NCBI RefSeq assembly: GCF_900163545.1
Contig: NZ_FUHW01000007.1
Location: forward strand, 23,235-87,234
From: Arthrobacter rhombi
GTDB lineage: Bacteria; Actinomycetota; Actinomycetes; Actinomycetales; Micrococcaceae
Reading direction: 5' to 3'
Length of the DNA stretch: 64,000 bases
The notes under the pieces are model-generated. The model did no database searches. It saw only the letters and a program-made list of their open reading frames with translations, and was not told where the DNA came from. How positions within the stretch are numbered: position 1 is the first letter of the stretch; every line of letters starts with the position of its first letter. Below are positions 16,955-25,041 of the stretch, piece by piece. Position numbers and translations under genes: made by a program.

Positions 16955-19358
16955 AGGTCCGCGGGCCCTTGGCCTGAACGGCGAGGTGCACCGTGGCCCC
17001 AGCCAGGCCGCGGGTATCGACCTCTAGCGTCGTCGACCCGTCGGCGTTGCGGGTCAGCCTGGCTCTATCACCCTCGAGGAGCCGGTAGCGCCGCCTGGTC
17101 CTGAAGGTCAACGAGAGCGAGGAAGCGCCCTGGGTGGGTTCGCTGAGCGACAACTGAAGCCGGTTTCCGTCCTCGCGCTGGACGACGCAGGCCGGGCCCG
17201 ACAGTTCGAGGTCGGCGACCGTGCCCTGCCCCCAGAACGTGGCGGCCAGCGTCTTCTCGTGGGCGAAGGAGACCGCCTGGGCGACCGCGTCATTACGCAG
17301 CACCGTGTGCTGCTTCCGTCGGGCGAGTTTCGCAGCCCCCTGGATCGAGGCGCCCGGGGCGATCAGGTACGCGTAGCCGGCCTGCTCCGGTGAGGTGCCG
17401 TGATCGAAATAGAGCGTGGCGTAGTTGCGTTGCTGCACCTCGGTGCTGCCCTTGGCGTTGACATCTGACCAGGACCCCGACCGGCGTTCGCGCAGTACGT
17501 GAAGTGGCGCTTCGTCCAGCGCGACGTAAGCGCCGAAGCCCTCTAGATGGACCCAGCGGTCCGATGAGAGGACTGACTCAGCATCAGTCGTAGCTGCGAC
17601 GCGCCCCGAAGCGGTGACCAAGGCGTTGGAGCCCTGGTGCAGGTTGCGGTGGTCCACGATGGTTTCCACCGGCGCCAAGGAACCGGTGTGGATGTCGGAG
17701 CCCAGACACACGATGACGTCCTCGCTGACGAACCATGACTTCCGGGCACTGAGTCCGGTGCCTCCGGGGCCGATGAGGTGCTGTCCGACGGCGGCGATCT
17801 CCTCGTTGGCGCTCGAGCCGGTCCATTCGTTGTCCGGTGTCCCGGCCCCCCACTGGCCCTCGACCTGATCCGGCAGGGACGTGGTGTCCACGGTGGTCCC
17901 GGGCAGCCTGACATGGTTTGCGGTGGCCCAGAAGGCGTCGTCGTACTGGCCCAGATCGGCGTCATGGACATAGGTCATGCCCGAGCCGGAATGGTAGCCC
18001 CGGTCATTTTCGCCGTTGCCGCATTCGTACCAGGAGATCCGGTTGCTGCACATCGCCGTGGACAGTGACCACTGGGGGCCGCGGTGCATGGTGCGGTCCA
18101 TCGCCGGGAACAGGAAATGGCCGGCCAGTGGGGCCGCCGGCGACAGGCCCAGCGACAGGAGTTCCTTCACCAGTGCCGTGCGCGCGACGCTGGCTCCGTC
18201 CAGAATGGGGGCGTGGTCGTTATCGGTGATCCATTGCAACGCGCGCCGGCGCCAGCGCTTGGCGGTGGGTGCGTCGACGGCACGTGCCAGCAGCAGCACG
18301 GCCTCGATGGTGCTGGCCCCCAAATCGAAACCGGTGTTTTCCTCGCGGGAGACGCTGCGCCCGCGCACCGAATCGGCCATGGCCCCGGCCATCAGGCAGG
18401 GGGCAAAGGAGTCCTCAACGGTTGTGAAGAGGATGTCCCGGCTCGGATCGGAGACCGCGGCATCGGTTCCGCCGAGCAGTGCGAAGAGCTTGGCGAGACC
18501 ACTGAGCAGAACCACCCCGTAGGAGCCGGTATAGGGGGTGGTGCTGTGCTGGATGAAGGAGCCGTCGGCAAAGAAGCCGTTGCCGCTGGTGACGTACTGC
18601 CACACCTCGGAGAGTCCGGCGACGGCATGGTGGAGCTTCTCTTCGTTCCCGTCGACCAGTGAGCGGACGATGATGCCCTGGCACAGGTCCACGCGGTTCG
18701 CCCCGACCGAGGTGATCTTCCCGCGCGAGGGCGGGAACTGCTGCCACGGGTCCGGCACGAAGTGGTCGATCGCTGCGCAGTGCGCGGCCCGCTCGTCCTC
18801 GTCCAGCTCGTCGAAGAGCAGTACCAGCGTGTCCGCCAGGGCCCGGGGAACCCCGATTTCCCAGGCCCACCAGTTGCCCTCCTCGTCAGTGGTGTCGTTG
18901 TAGCGCAGCCGGTGGGCGTCGGACAGCCCGGCACGGATCTGCTTCAACAAGGTGCCCTGGCCGAAGGAAGCCGCCCCGGGGGTGGCCCAGGCAGTGGCCA
19001 TCTGGGATAAGCGCACATACGTATAGCGCAGGTCCCCGGCTGCGGCCAGGTCCAAGTCCGTGAAGATCCGGGTTCTGGCCGTGGAGGAGTCCAAGGTGGC
19101 CACGGCCGATGCGGCGGCGTGGTCCAGAGTGGCCAAGGCGTTGGCGAAATCCCGGTCGCCGGCAATGAATTCCCTCCGGCCGGTGAGCTGGTCCACCCAG
19201 GTGGAGCGCAGTGTGGCGAAATCGGCGCTGGTCAAGGCCGGGGTTTCCGCGGCCCGGGCGGGCTGGGCGGTTTGGCTGATGAAGCTCAGGAGCAGGCCGG
19301 TCACGGCCACCCCTCCGGCGCCCTTAAGCGCGGTCCTGCGGGATAGTTCCTGGTCCAT
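16932..19358 (-). CDS. Polysaccharide lyase family 8, hyaluronate/chondroitin AC lyase type, secreted
   Basis: 808 residues. A Tat-type leader (RRTALKG, hydrophobic core, then ARA-AE) shows export. It is a family-8 lyase: beta-elimination on uronic-acid-containing chains such as hyaluronan. The catalytic set is visible: Asn 221 in GANRVD, His 271 in FIQHS and Tyr 280 in YTGSYG. The Asn-His (50) and His-Tyr (9) spacings equal those of the pneumococcal hyaluronate lyase triad Asn349/His399/Tyr408. Arg residues around RGRSVSREE (about 330-340) match the family's Arg. The C-terminal half is the beta super-sandwich. SD CAGGAG precedes ATG 19358. Hyaluronan, chondroitin or xanthan specificity cannot be decided by eye; the sulfatases favour glycosaminoglycan. 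Confidence 0.92.
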   Translation of the reverse strand: MDQELSRRTALKGAGGVAVTGLLLSFISQTAQPARAAETPALTSADFATLRSTWVDQLTGRREFIAGDRDFANALATLDHAAASAVATLDSSTARTRIFTDLDLAAAGDLRYTYVRLSQMATAWATPGAASFGQGTLLKQIRAGLSDAHRLRYNDTTDEEGNWWAWEIGVPRALADTLVLLFDELDEDERAAHCAAIDHFVPDPWQQFPPSRGKITSVGANRVDLCQGIIVRSLVDGNEEKLHHAVAGLSEVWQYVTSGNGFFADGSFIQHSTTPYTGSYGVVLLSGLAKLFALLGGTDAAVSDPSRDILFTTVEDSFAPCLMAGAMADSVRGRSVSREENTGFDLGASTIEAVLLLARAVDAPTAKRWRRRALQWITDNDHAPILDGASVARTALVKELLSLGLSPAAPLAGHFLFPAMDRTMHRGPQWSLSTAMCSNRISWYECGNGENDRGYHSGSGMTYVHDADLGQYDDAFWATANHVRLPGTTVDTTSLPDQVEGQWGAGTPDNEWTGSSANEEIAAVGQHLIGPGGTGLSARKSWFVSEDVIVCLGSDIHTGSLAPVETIVDHRNLHQGSNALVTASGRVAATTDAESVLSSDRWVHLEGFGAYVALDEAPLHVLRERRSGSWSDVNAKGSTEVQQRNYATLYFDHGTSPEQAGYAYLIAPGASIQGAAKLARRKQHTVLRNDAVAQAVSFAHEKTLAATFWGQGTVADLELSGPACVVQREDGNRLQLSLSEPTQGASSLSLTFRTRRRYRLLEGDRARLTRNADGSTTLEVDTRGLAGATVHLAVQAKGPRTFTPSGPR

Positions 19359-19442
19359 GACTTCGCTCCTGATGTCCGTGACGGGGCCGGCCCTGAGTGC
19401 CGGTGCCCTGTTGGATGGGAACTCAACGGCACGTCAAGGTAA

Positions 19443-19453
19443 GGAATAAAGCA
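19443..19453 (-). promoter_or_regulatory. Shared motif upstream of the hyaluronate-type lyase
   Basis: On the minus strand TGCTTTATTCC, 85-95 bases before the lyase start and in the same sense orientation as the copies before sulfatase 4 and the 20.5 kb lyase. Confidence 0.35.
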
Positions 19454-19525
19454 GTAGCGCCTGAACGGAACATGGCCAACAATGGAGCACACCACCGTCA
19501 GCGATACCAAGGAGCACCACGCCCC

Positions 19526-20362
19526 ATGCAACTTTCCTTCTCCACGTTGGGATGCCCAGACGCCGATGTCGACGAAGTGCTGGCGCTCGCCGGCGAGCAC
19601 GGGGCCACCGGCGTCGAACTGCGGATGCACGAGGGTGGAATTATCTCCGCCAGCATGGACGACGCCGAGCGTGGGAAGGTCAAGACCGCCTTCGCCGATG
19701 CCGGGATCACCATCTTGGCGGTGGGGAGCTATGTCAAGATCTGCGCTCCCGGAAAGGACATCGACGTCTTTCGGGAACTCGAGGCCGCGCTGCGGCTCGC
19801 GGCAGACATCGGGGCGAAGGCCGTGAGGGTCTTTCCCGGTGCCGGACTGGATTCAACCTCCGAGGCCGACCGCGAGGAGGCCTTTGAGCTGGAGGAAAAT
19901 GCAGTCCGGAGGCTGACGGCGGCCGAAGGGCCGGCGGCCATGCATGGGGTCCAGCTCTTATTGGAGACTCATGATTCGCATCCACGCGGGGTCGACGCCG
20001 CACGCATCCTGTTCCCCCTGGGGCCGCAGGGCGCGGTGCGCACCATTTGGGATGTCCTGCACCCGTGGAAACGCGGGGAGGAACCCGAAGCGACCGTGAA
20101 GGCGCTCGCCGGGCGCATCGAGTACCTCCAGCTCAAGGATGCCCGCCGTGGCTCCACCGCCGATGCCCCGATCCTGACCCTGCCAGGGGAGGGGGACATC
20201 CCGTTGGAGAAGATGCTCCGGCTGTACGGGGAACAGGCGCCGACCGGAGTCGATCCCTGGGTGTCCTTGGAATGGGAGAAGGCCTGGAACCCCGATTTGC
20301 CGGAGCTGGGCGAGGCGCTGGCCGCCACCCGGAAGATCCTCGACTCGCTGTCCTCGAGCTAA
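19526..20362 (+). CDS. Sugar phosphate isomerase/epimerase family TIM-barrel protein
   Basis: 278 residues, cytoplasmic, of the xylose-isomerase-like/AP-endonuclease-2 superfamily: LSFSTLGCPDADVDEVLALA, ELRMHEGG, KAVRVFPGAG, LLLETHDSHPRG, TIWDVLHPW, YLQLKDAR and a final WVSLEWEK. Conserved acidic and His residues (E in LLLETHD, D in IWDVLHP) suit a metal-binding isomerase or epimerase. Start ATG 19526 with AAGGAG eleven bases upstream. It is divergent from one lyase and 194 bases upstream of the other, so it probably acts on a monosaccharide from the same polymer; the exact sugar is unknown. Confidence 0.82.
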   Translation: MQLSFSTLGCPDADVDEVLALAGEHGATGVELRMHEGGIISASMDDAERGKVKTAFADAGITILAVGSYVKICAPGKDIDVFRELEAALRLAADIGAKAVRVFPGAGLDSTSEADREEAFELEENAVRRLTAAEGPAAMHGVQLLLETHDSHPRGVDAARILFPLGPQGAVRTIWDVLHPWKRGEEPEATVKALAGRIEYLQLKDARRGSTADAPILTLPGEGDIPLEKMLRLYGEQAPTGVDPWVSLEWEKAWNPDLPELGEALAATRKILDSLSSS

Positions 20363-20411
20363 TCCGCCGTCCGGCTTGAGGCCCGCGCGGCCGGACAGAA
20401 CTTCGGGGTGC

Positions 20412-20422
20412 TCATTTATTCC
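20412..20422 (+). promoter_or_regulatory. Shared motif upstream of the chondroitinase-like gene
   Basis: TCATTTATTCC, related to TCATTCTTTATTCC at 15581-15594, about 135-145 bases before the ATG at 20557. Confidence 0.35.
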
Positions 20423-20556
20423 TATGGTGTACGTCACCTTGACTGACCGTGTCCCAGCTGGAGGCACCCGGTGAAATGCCGGAGGTGTCTACCAGATTGA
20501 GCTCATGGAAAGCCCTTCCGGTCGCCCGTTCGCGTACCGGAGAAGATTGGAAAACA

Positions 20557-23500
20557 ATGAACTGGACCAACCTCGAATTTAACCGACGCACCCTCATCAA
20601 GGTCGGCAGCGTCGCCAGCGCGGGGGCTGCGTTCGCGCTCAGCGCCGCACCCGCCCAAGCCGCCGGTGCCCGGGCCCCGATGGCCCCCGCGGTTCCCGGT
20701 GACGTCGAAGCGAAGGCCCTGGCCCTGCAGCCGCCGACCTTCCTCTTCGAAACGAAGGTGCCCGAGCAGGTCACTGCGGTCTCGGGGGCGGAGCCCGCGA
20801 TCAGTGACGAGCAGGCCATCATCGGCAAGCACTCCCTCCGCTGGGACTACTCCGCCGGCTCCATCCTGCAGATCGATGCGGCACTGGACGCCGAGGACTC
20901 CAGAATCCCGGAGGACGACGAGACGAAGCTCGGATCGTGCAGCACCTTCGGCCTGTGGATCTACAATTCCACGGCCCGCCAGGGCACCCTGCGCCTGGAA
21001 TTCGGCCGGCAGGGAAGCAAAGACGCCTGGTGCGACCTCCATCTGGACTTCACCGGCTGGCGAACCGTCTGGATCCGCCTGGCCCAGGACCTGAAAGGCA
21101 AACCGCGCCGCGACATGGATACCCTGCGGTTCGTCGCCCCGTCTTCGGGTTCCGGGACGCTCTTCCTGGACCAGCTGGTCCTGAACATGTCCATGCGCAC
21201 CGACCATCCGATGCGGAGCGAGCAGGCCCCATTCGTCAATCCGGAAGCCGATACGGCGCAAAATGCGCATTGGCTCGCCCTGCTGAAGTTCCAGGAACTA
21301 CAGGATGCCCAGGCGCCGGCACCGGTCACAGATGCGACGTTGCTGGCCGATGTGTCGACGGTGAAGTCAAGATACCTTGAGGCCTACCTCACCGGTGGCG
21401 GCGCGACCACGGGCGCGCAGGTGGCCGATCTGACGGCGCAACTGGCCAAGCTCGGCATTCCCGAGCGGTCCACCAGTGGGCCGGCGACACCGGTCTTCTT
21501 GAACCAGCAGGCCATCTTCCCGCCTCAGATCGCCCCCGAACTGGCTGCGCTGGCTGGAAGCGCCAAACTGCGCACGCTCACGGATCTGATGCAGAAGATC
21601 GCCCGGGCCTGGGAACGTGCCGATGCCACCCGCAGGCCGCTGGTGGCCGAGCTGTACGTCCGGGCCGTCTTGCATCTTCGCCGCGTGGGTTGGGCCAAGG
21701 GCAGTAGCCAGGGCAGTGTCCACCATCTCGGATACAACATTCGTGGGTACTACGACTCCGTCTTTATCATGAAGGACGTCCTCCAGGATGAAGGATTGCT
21801 GGAGGAAGCCCGGGCCGATATCGACTGGTTCGTCGGCCTGGGGCGCGTTCTCGAACGCCCGCTGCGACGCGATGGCATCATGGACATCTACAACACGAAT
21901 GTCAGGGGCCTTGTGGCAGCGGCCATGCTGCGGGAGACTCCTGGCGAACAGGCGGCTTGGCTCTCAGCCGTCCGCGACTTCCTCGATATCACCCTGCAGC
22001 CAAGTGACGGTTTGCAGGGCGGAATCAAGGCCGATGGCTCGGGATTCCACCATGTCGGGTTCTACCCCGCCTACAGCGCTGATGGCCTCTCCGGACTGGC
22101 GCCAATGGTCATGGTCCTGGGTGGCACGTCGTTCCGTCTGTCCGAGGCGGCGCACTCCCTGTTGAAAAAGGCGGTGCTGGGGATGCGCACCTTTGCCAAT
22201 AAATTCGAATGGTCGCTGACCGTGTGTAACCGCCATCCGAAGGCGGGCCAAACACTCAAGCTCGATCCCTTCCAGTGGCTGTTCCAGGCTGGCACGCCCG
22301 ACGGGAAGAAGGCCCTGGACCCCGAACTGGGGGCTGCCTTCCTACGCCTGCTGCCGGAAAAGCAGTCTTCGATCCACCAGCGGTTGGCCGCCAAATTGGC
22401 TGCTACCGGGGTCACCGTGGAAGATTCCCCGACGGGCCACTGGACCTACAACTACGGCGCCCTCGGAGTGCACCGCCGCGAGGACTGGTCGGTGACCGTT
22501 CGCGGACACAACCGCTACCTGTGGAGCTCGGAGACCTACGAAAACGCCAATATCTATGGCCGCTACGGCACCTACGGGCAGATCAACGTTCAGTCCACGG
22601 GCGACCCGATCACCCTGCTGGATAGCGGGTTCTCCCAGGAAGGCTGGGATTGGGGGCGGTTCCCGGGCACGACGGCGATCCATAAGCCGGTTGATGACCT
22701 GTTCATCGACCTCGGGCTCGGAGTGGAAATCATGCCGCTCTCGGATTCGCGCTTCGGCGGGGCCACCAACATCGATGGCCGGCACGGCCTCTTTGCCATG
22801 GACCTGCACGAGATCCCTTCCTGGGATCCCAGCCACCGGGCCCGCAAATCGGTGTTCCTCTTCGACGAGCGGGTCATCGCGGTGGGTACGGGGATCGAAA
22901 ACAATGACCGCCGAAACGAAACGGGGACGACCCTGTTCCAGAGCCACCTGGCGGCGACGTCGGAGCCCACCTACATCGACTCCACCCGGCCCGTCGCCGA
23001 CTTCCCGCTCGAGCGCAAATCGCGCAAGAAATCCAAGCATGCACAATGGCTGGCCGACGGGAAGGGCAATGGCTACTACATCCCGGCCAAGCAGCACCTG
23101 GGGATCGAGCGTTCCACGCAGAAGTCGAAGGACCAGAGCTCCGGAGAACCCACCAGTGGGGACTTCGCCACGGCGTGGCTGAGCCATGGGACCAAACCGA
23201 GGAACGGCTCCTATGAATACGCGATGTTGATCGGGCGGACTCCACAACAAACGGCGGCCTTCGCGAAAGCCATGGGCGGCCGGCGAGCCCCCTATGAGGT
23301 GTTGGAGGCGCGCTCCGACCGGCATGCAGTCCGCGATCGGGAGACCGGTATCACCGGCTACGCGGTCTTCGAGGCGGGGCACGGGTTCGAGGGCGATATC
23401 GAAGGGGTGGATACTCCTTCGCTGTTGATGACCCGGCGTGAAAAGAACCGTCTGGTCATGTCGGTGACGGATCCGGATCTCCGCCTGTATTCGGGCAAAG

Positions 23501-23790
23501 ACCCGGACCAATACGATGCCAAGGGCCGTTTCGTCGGCGGAGTCCTTCCCTACGTGGTGTCCTGGAGGGAAAACGCGAGCCAGGCCCACACCCTGACCGT
23601 GAAGGTCAAGGGCTCCTGGAAGCTAGCCGAAAAGGTCGACGGCGTGAAGGTCACTTCCCGCAAGGGCCACGGCGGCCACGACCATCATGGAGGACGCCAC
23701 GGCCATGATCATGGCCGGCAGGGGCATACCGAGATCGCGGTCCGCACCCGGGACGGGCTGCCGGTGCAGTTCAGCCTGGCGCGGCACTAA
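20557..23790 (+). CDS. Polysaccharide lyase family 8, chondroitin ABC lyase type, secreted
   Basis: 1077 residues with a Tat-like leader (NRRTLIKVGS, core, AQAA). The order is N-terminal jelly-roll carbohydrate-binding domain (about 60-240), helical catalytic domain (about 240-620) and C-terminal beta super-sandwich, as in Proteus chondroitinase ABC I (about 1020 residues). Catalytic residues line up closely: His 499 and Tyr 506 in HVGFYPAY, Arg 559 in CNRHPKAG and Glu about 659 in SSETYENAN, against His501/Tyr508/Arg560/Glu653 known for that enzyme. It should cleave chondroitin/dermatan sulfate and perhaps hyaluronan to unsaturated disaccharides outside the cell. Odd feature: a His/Gly/Asp-rich stretch near the C-terminus (23,660-23,735), absent from what I remember of the family. 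Confidence 0.9.
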   Translation: MNWTNLEFNRRTLIKVGSVASAGAAFALSAAPAQAAGARAPMAPAVPGDVEAKALALQPPTFLFETKVPEQVTAVSGAEPAISDEQAIIGKHSLRWDYSAGSILQIDAALDAEDSRIPEDDETKLGSCSTFGLWIYNSTARQGTLRLEFGRQGSKDAWCDLHLDFTGWRTVWIRLAQDLKGKPRRDMDTLRFVAPSSGSGTLFLDQLVLNMSMRTDHPMRSEQAPFVNPEADTAQNAHWLALLKFQELQDAQAPAPVTDATLLADVSTVKSRYLEAYLTGGGATTGAQVADLTAQLAKLGIPERSTSGPATPVFLNQQAIFPPQIAPELAALAGSAKLRTLTDLMQKIARAWERADATRRPLVAELYVRAVLHLRRVGWAKGSSQGSVHHLGYNIRGYYDSVFIMKDVLQDEGLLEEARADIDWFVGLGRVLERPLRRDGIMDIYNTNVRGLVAAAMLRETPGEQAAWLSAVRDFLDITLQPSDGLQGGIKADGSGFHHVGFYPAYSADGLSGLAPMVMVLGGTSFRLSEAAHSLLKKAVLGMRTFANKFEWSLTVCNRHPKAGQTLKLDPFQWLFQAGTPDGKKALDPELGAAFLRLLPEKQSSIHQRLAAKLAATGVTVEDSPTGHWTYNYGALGVHRREDWSVTVRGHNRYLWSSETYENANIYGRYGTYGQINVQSTGDPITLLDSGFSQEGWDWGRFPGTTAIHKPVDDLFIDLGLGVEIMPLSDSRFGGATNIDGRHGLFAMDLHEIPSWDPSHRARKSVFLFDERVIAVGTGIENNDRRNETGTTLFQSHLAATSEPTYIDSTRPVADFPLERKSRKKSKHAQWLADGKGNGYYIPAKQHLGIERSTQKSKDQSSGEPTSGDFATAWLSHGTKPRNGSYEYAMLIGRTPQQTAAFAKAMGGRRAPYEVLEARSDRHAVRDRETGITGYAVFEAGHGFEGDIEGVDTPSLLMTRREKNRLVMSVTDPDLRLYSGKDPDQYDAKGRFVGGVLPYVVSWRENASQAHTLTVKVKGSWKLAEKVDGVKVTSRKGHGGHDHHGGRHGHDHGRQGHTEIAVRTRDGLPVQFSLARH

Positions 23791-23797
23791 TACCGCG

Positions 23798-24865
23798 TTA
23801 GCCCTGCCCCGCCGCGGTGGTGCTGCGTCGGAGCACGAGCTCGCCGGTGACGGTGGGCTCGGCTCCGGCGGCACCTCCAGGGAGTGCCACGGTGCTTTCG
23901 ACGGCGATCCGTCCGATGTGCAGCAACGGTAGCCGCACGGTGGTCAATCCGGGATGGAAATCCCGCAGCGTTTCGATATCGTCGAATCCCGCGACGGCGG
24001 CGTCGCGCGGAACCTGGACCCCGCCCTCACGCAGCCCGGCGACCAGCCCGATGGCCATCACGTCACTGACCGCAAAAAGGCAGACAGGGGCCCCTTCCCG
24101 GTGAGCCGCGGCGACCCGTGGTGCCAGCTCGGCGCCGGTGGCATGGCCGCCAGCTCGGTCCAATCCGGTATGCAAGACCTCGGCCGCCGGAACACCCGCG
24201 GCGTGTAGACCATGTTGGAATCCACGGACCCTATCGTCCGAGGTGGCCAAGCCCTCGGGGCCCGCCACAATCAGGAAGGGGCCGCGATGGTTGGCGGCCA
24301 ATGCGCCCGCCAGCTGACACGCCAGGTCTTCGTTGGGAATGGCGATGACGTGGTGGTGTTCGGGGGAACCGGTCCCCTCCACGGGGCGACCGATGACGGC
24401 CACCTGGCCATCATTACGGCAGTAGAGGTCCAGCTCGTTGGCCAAGGTGCTGTTGGCTTCACGGTCCGCAGCAGCGGTGGTCCGCGAGCCCGCCAGGATG
24501 ATGGCATCAGCCCGGTGGGCGGCGAAGGCGGAGACTGCGGTGGCCTCCTCTGCAGGGGTGCCGCCGGTGGTGGCGAGCATGACGAGTTTATTGCGTTCCC
24601 GGGCAGCTTCCTGGACGCCGTGGGCGATGGCCGCGAAGTACGGGTCGGCGATGTCGTGGACGATGAGGCCGATGACCCCCGAGCTGGATTTCGCCAGCCC
24701 CTGAGCTTGCGCATTGGGCACGTACCCCAGTTCGAGGGCCGCCCGCCGGACGTTTGCGGCAATCTCCGGTCCGGGGATCCGCGCCGAACCATTGAGCACC
24801 CGGGACGCGGTGGCGGCGGAGACTCCTGCCTTGCGGGCCACCTCGGCCAGTGTCGTTGCGGACAT
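23798..24865 (-). CDS. LacI family transcriptional regulator
   Basis: About 355 residues. Classic LacI helix-turn-helix and hinge at the N-terminus (TTLAEVARKAGVSAATASRVLNG) and a ribose-binding-like sensor domain (VIGLIVHDIADPYFAAIAHGV; later AVAGFDDIETLRDFHPGLTTVRLP). ATG 24865 is chosen because GAAGGGG is five bases upstream. Divergent from the Gfo/Idh-DUF993-isomerase operon; two LacI-type palindromes lie in the shared gap, so it probably represses that operon and itself until a sugar is bound. It ends eight bases from the converging lyase stop. Confidence 0.93.
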   Translation of the reverse strand: MSATTLAEVARKAGVSAATASRVLNGSARIPGPEIAANVRRAALELGYVPNAQAQGLAKSSSGVIGLIVHDIADPYFAAIAHGVQEAARERNKLVMLATTGGTPAEEATAVSAFAAHRADAIILAGSRTTAAADREANSTLANELDLYCRNDGQVAVIGRPVEGTGSPEHHHVIAIPNEDLACQLAGALAANHRGPFLIVAGPEGLATSDDRVRGFQHGLHAAGVPAAEVLHTGLDRAGGHATGAELAPRVAAAHREGAPVCLFAVSDVMAIGLVAGLREGGVQVPRDAAVAGFDDIETLRDFHPGLTTVRLPLLHIGRIAVESTVALPGGAAGAEPTVTGELVLRRSTTAAGQG

Positions 24866-24935
24866 CGCTACCCCTTCGCCGGCCGTCACGGCTCACATGG
24901 TGGACAAGAGTTCCAGTATCGCATGACAGAAAAGT

Positions 24936-24955
24936 TTGGGAAAGCGCTTGCCAAG
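24936..24955. promoter_or_regulatory. LacI-type operator 1
   Basis: TTGGGAAAGCGCTTGCCAA, centred on the CG at 24945/24946, is a near-symmetric palindrome with the AGCGCT core typical of LacI/GalR proteins. A possible -35 element TTGCCA (24948-24953) lies within it, with a possible -10 CATGAT at 24971-24976, so binding would block transcription of the operon at 25042. Confidence 0.75.
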
Positions 24956-24984
24956 CATTGTTTGGATGGGCATGATGGACACAA

Positions 24985-25002
24985 CGGGAATGCGCTTTCC
25001 CG
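24985..25002. promoter_or_regulatory. LacI-type operator 2
   Basis: CGGGAATGCGCTTTCCCG, an 18-base palindrome with one mismatched pair, centred 48 bases after operator 1 and with the same GGGAAnGCGCnT form. It lies downstream of the presumed -10. Two sites in one gap suit looping or cooperative repression. Confidence 0.75.
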
Positions 25003-25041
25003 ATCAGATTTCATACCATCCACCCCTAGCAAAGAGGTCCC

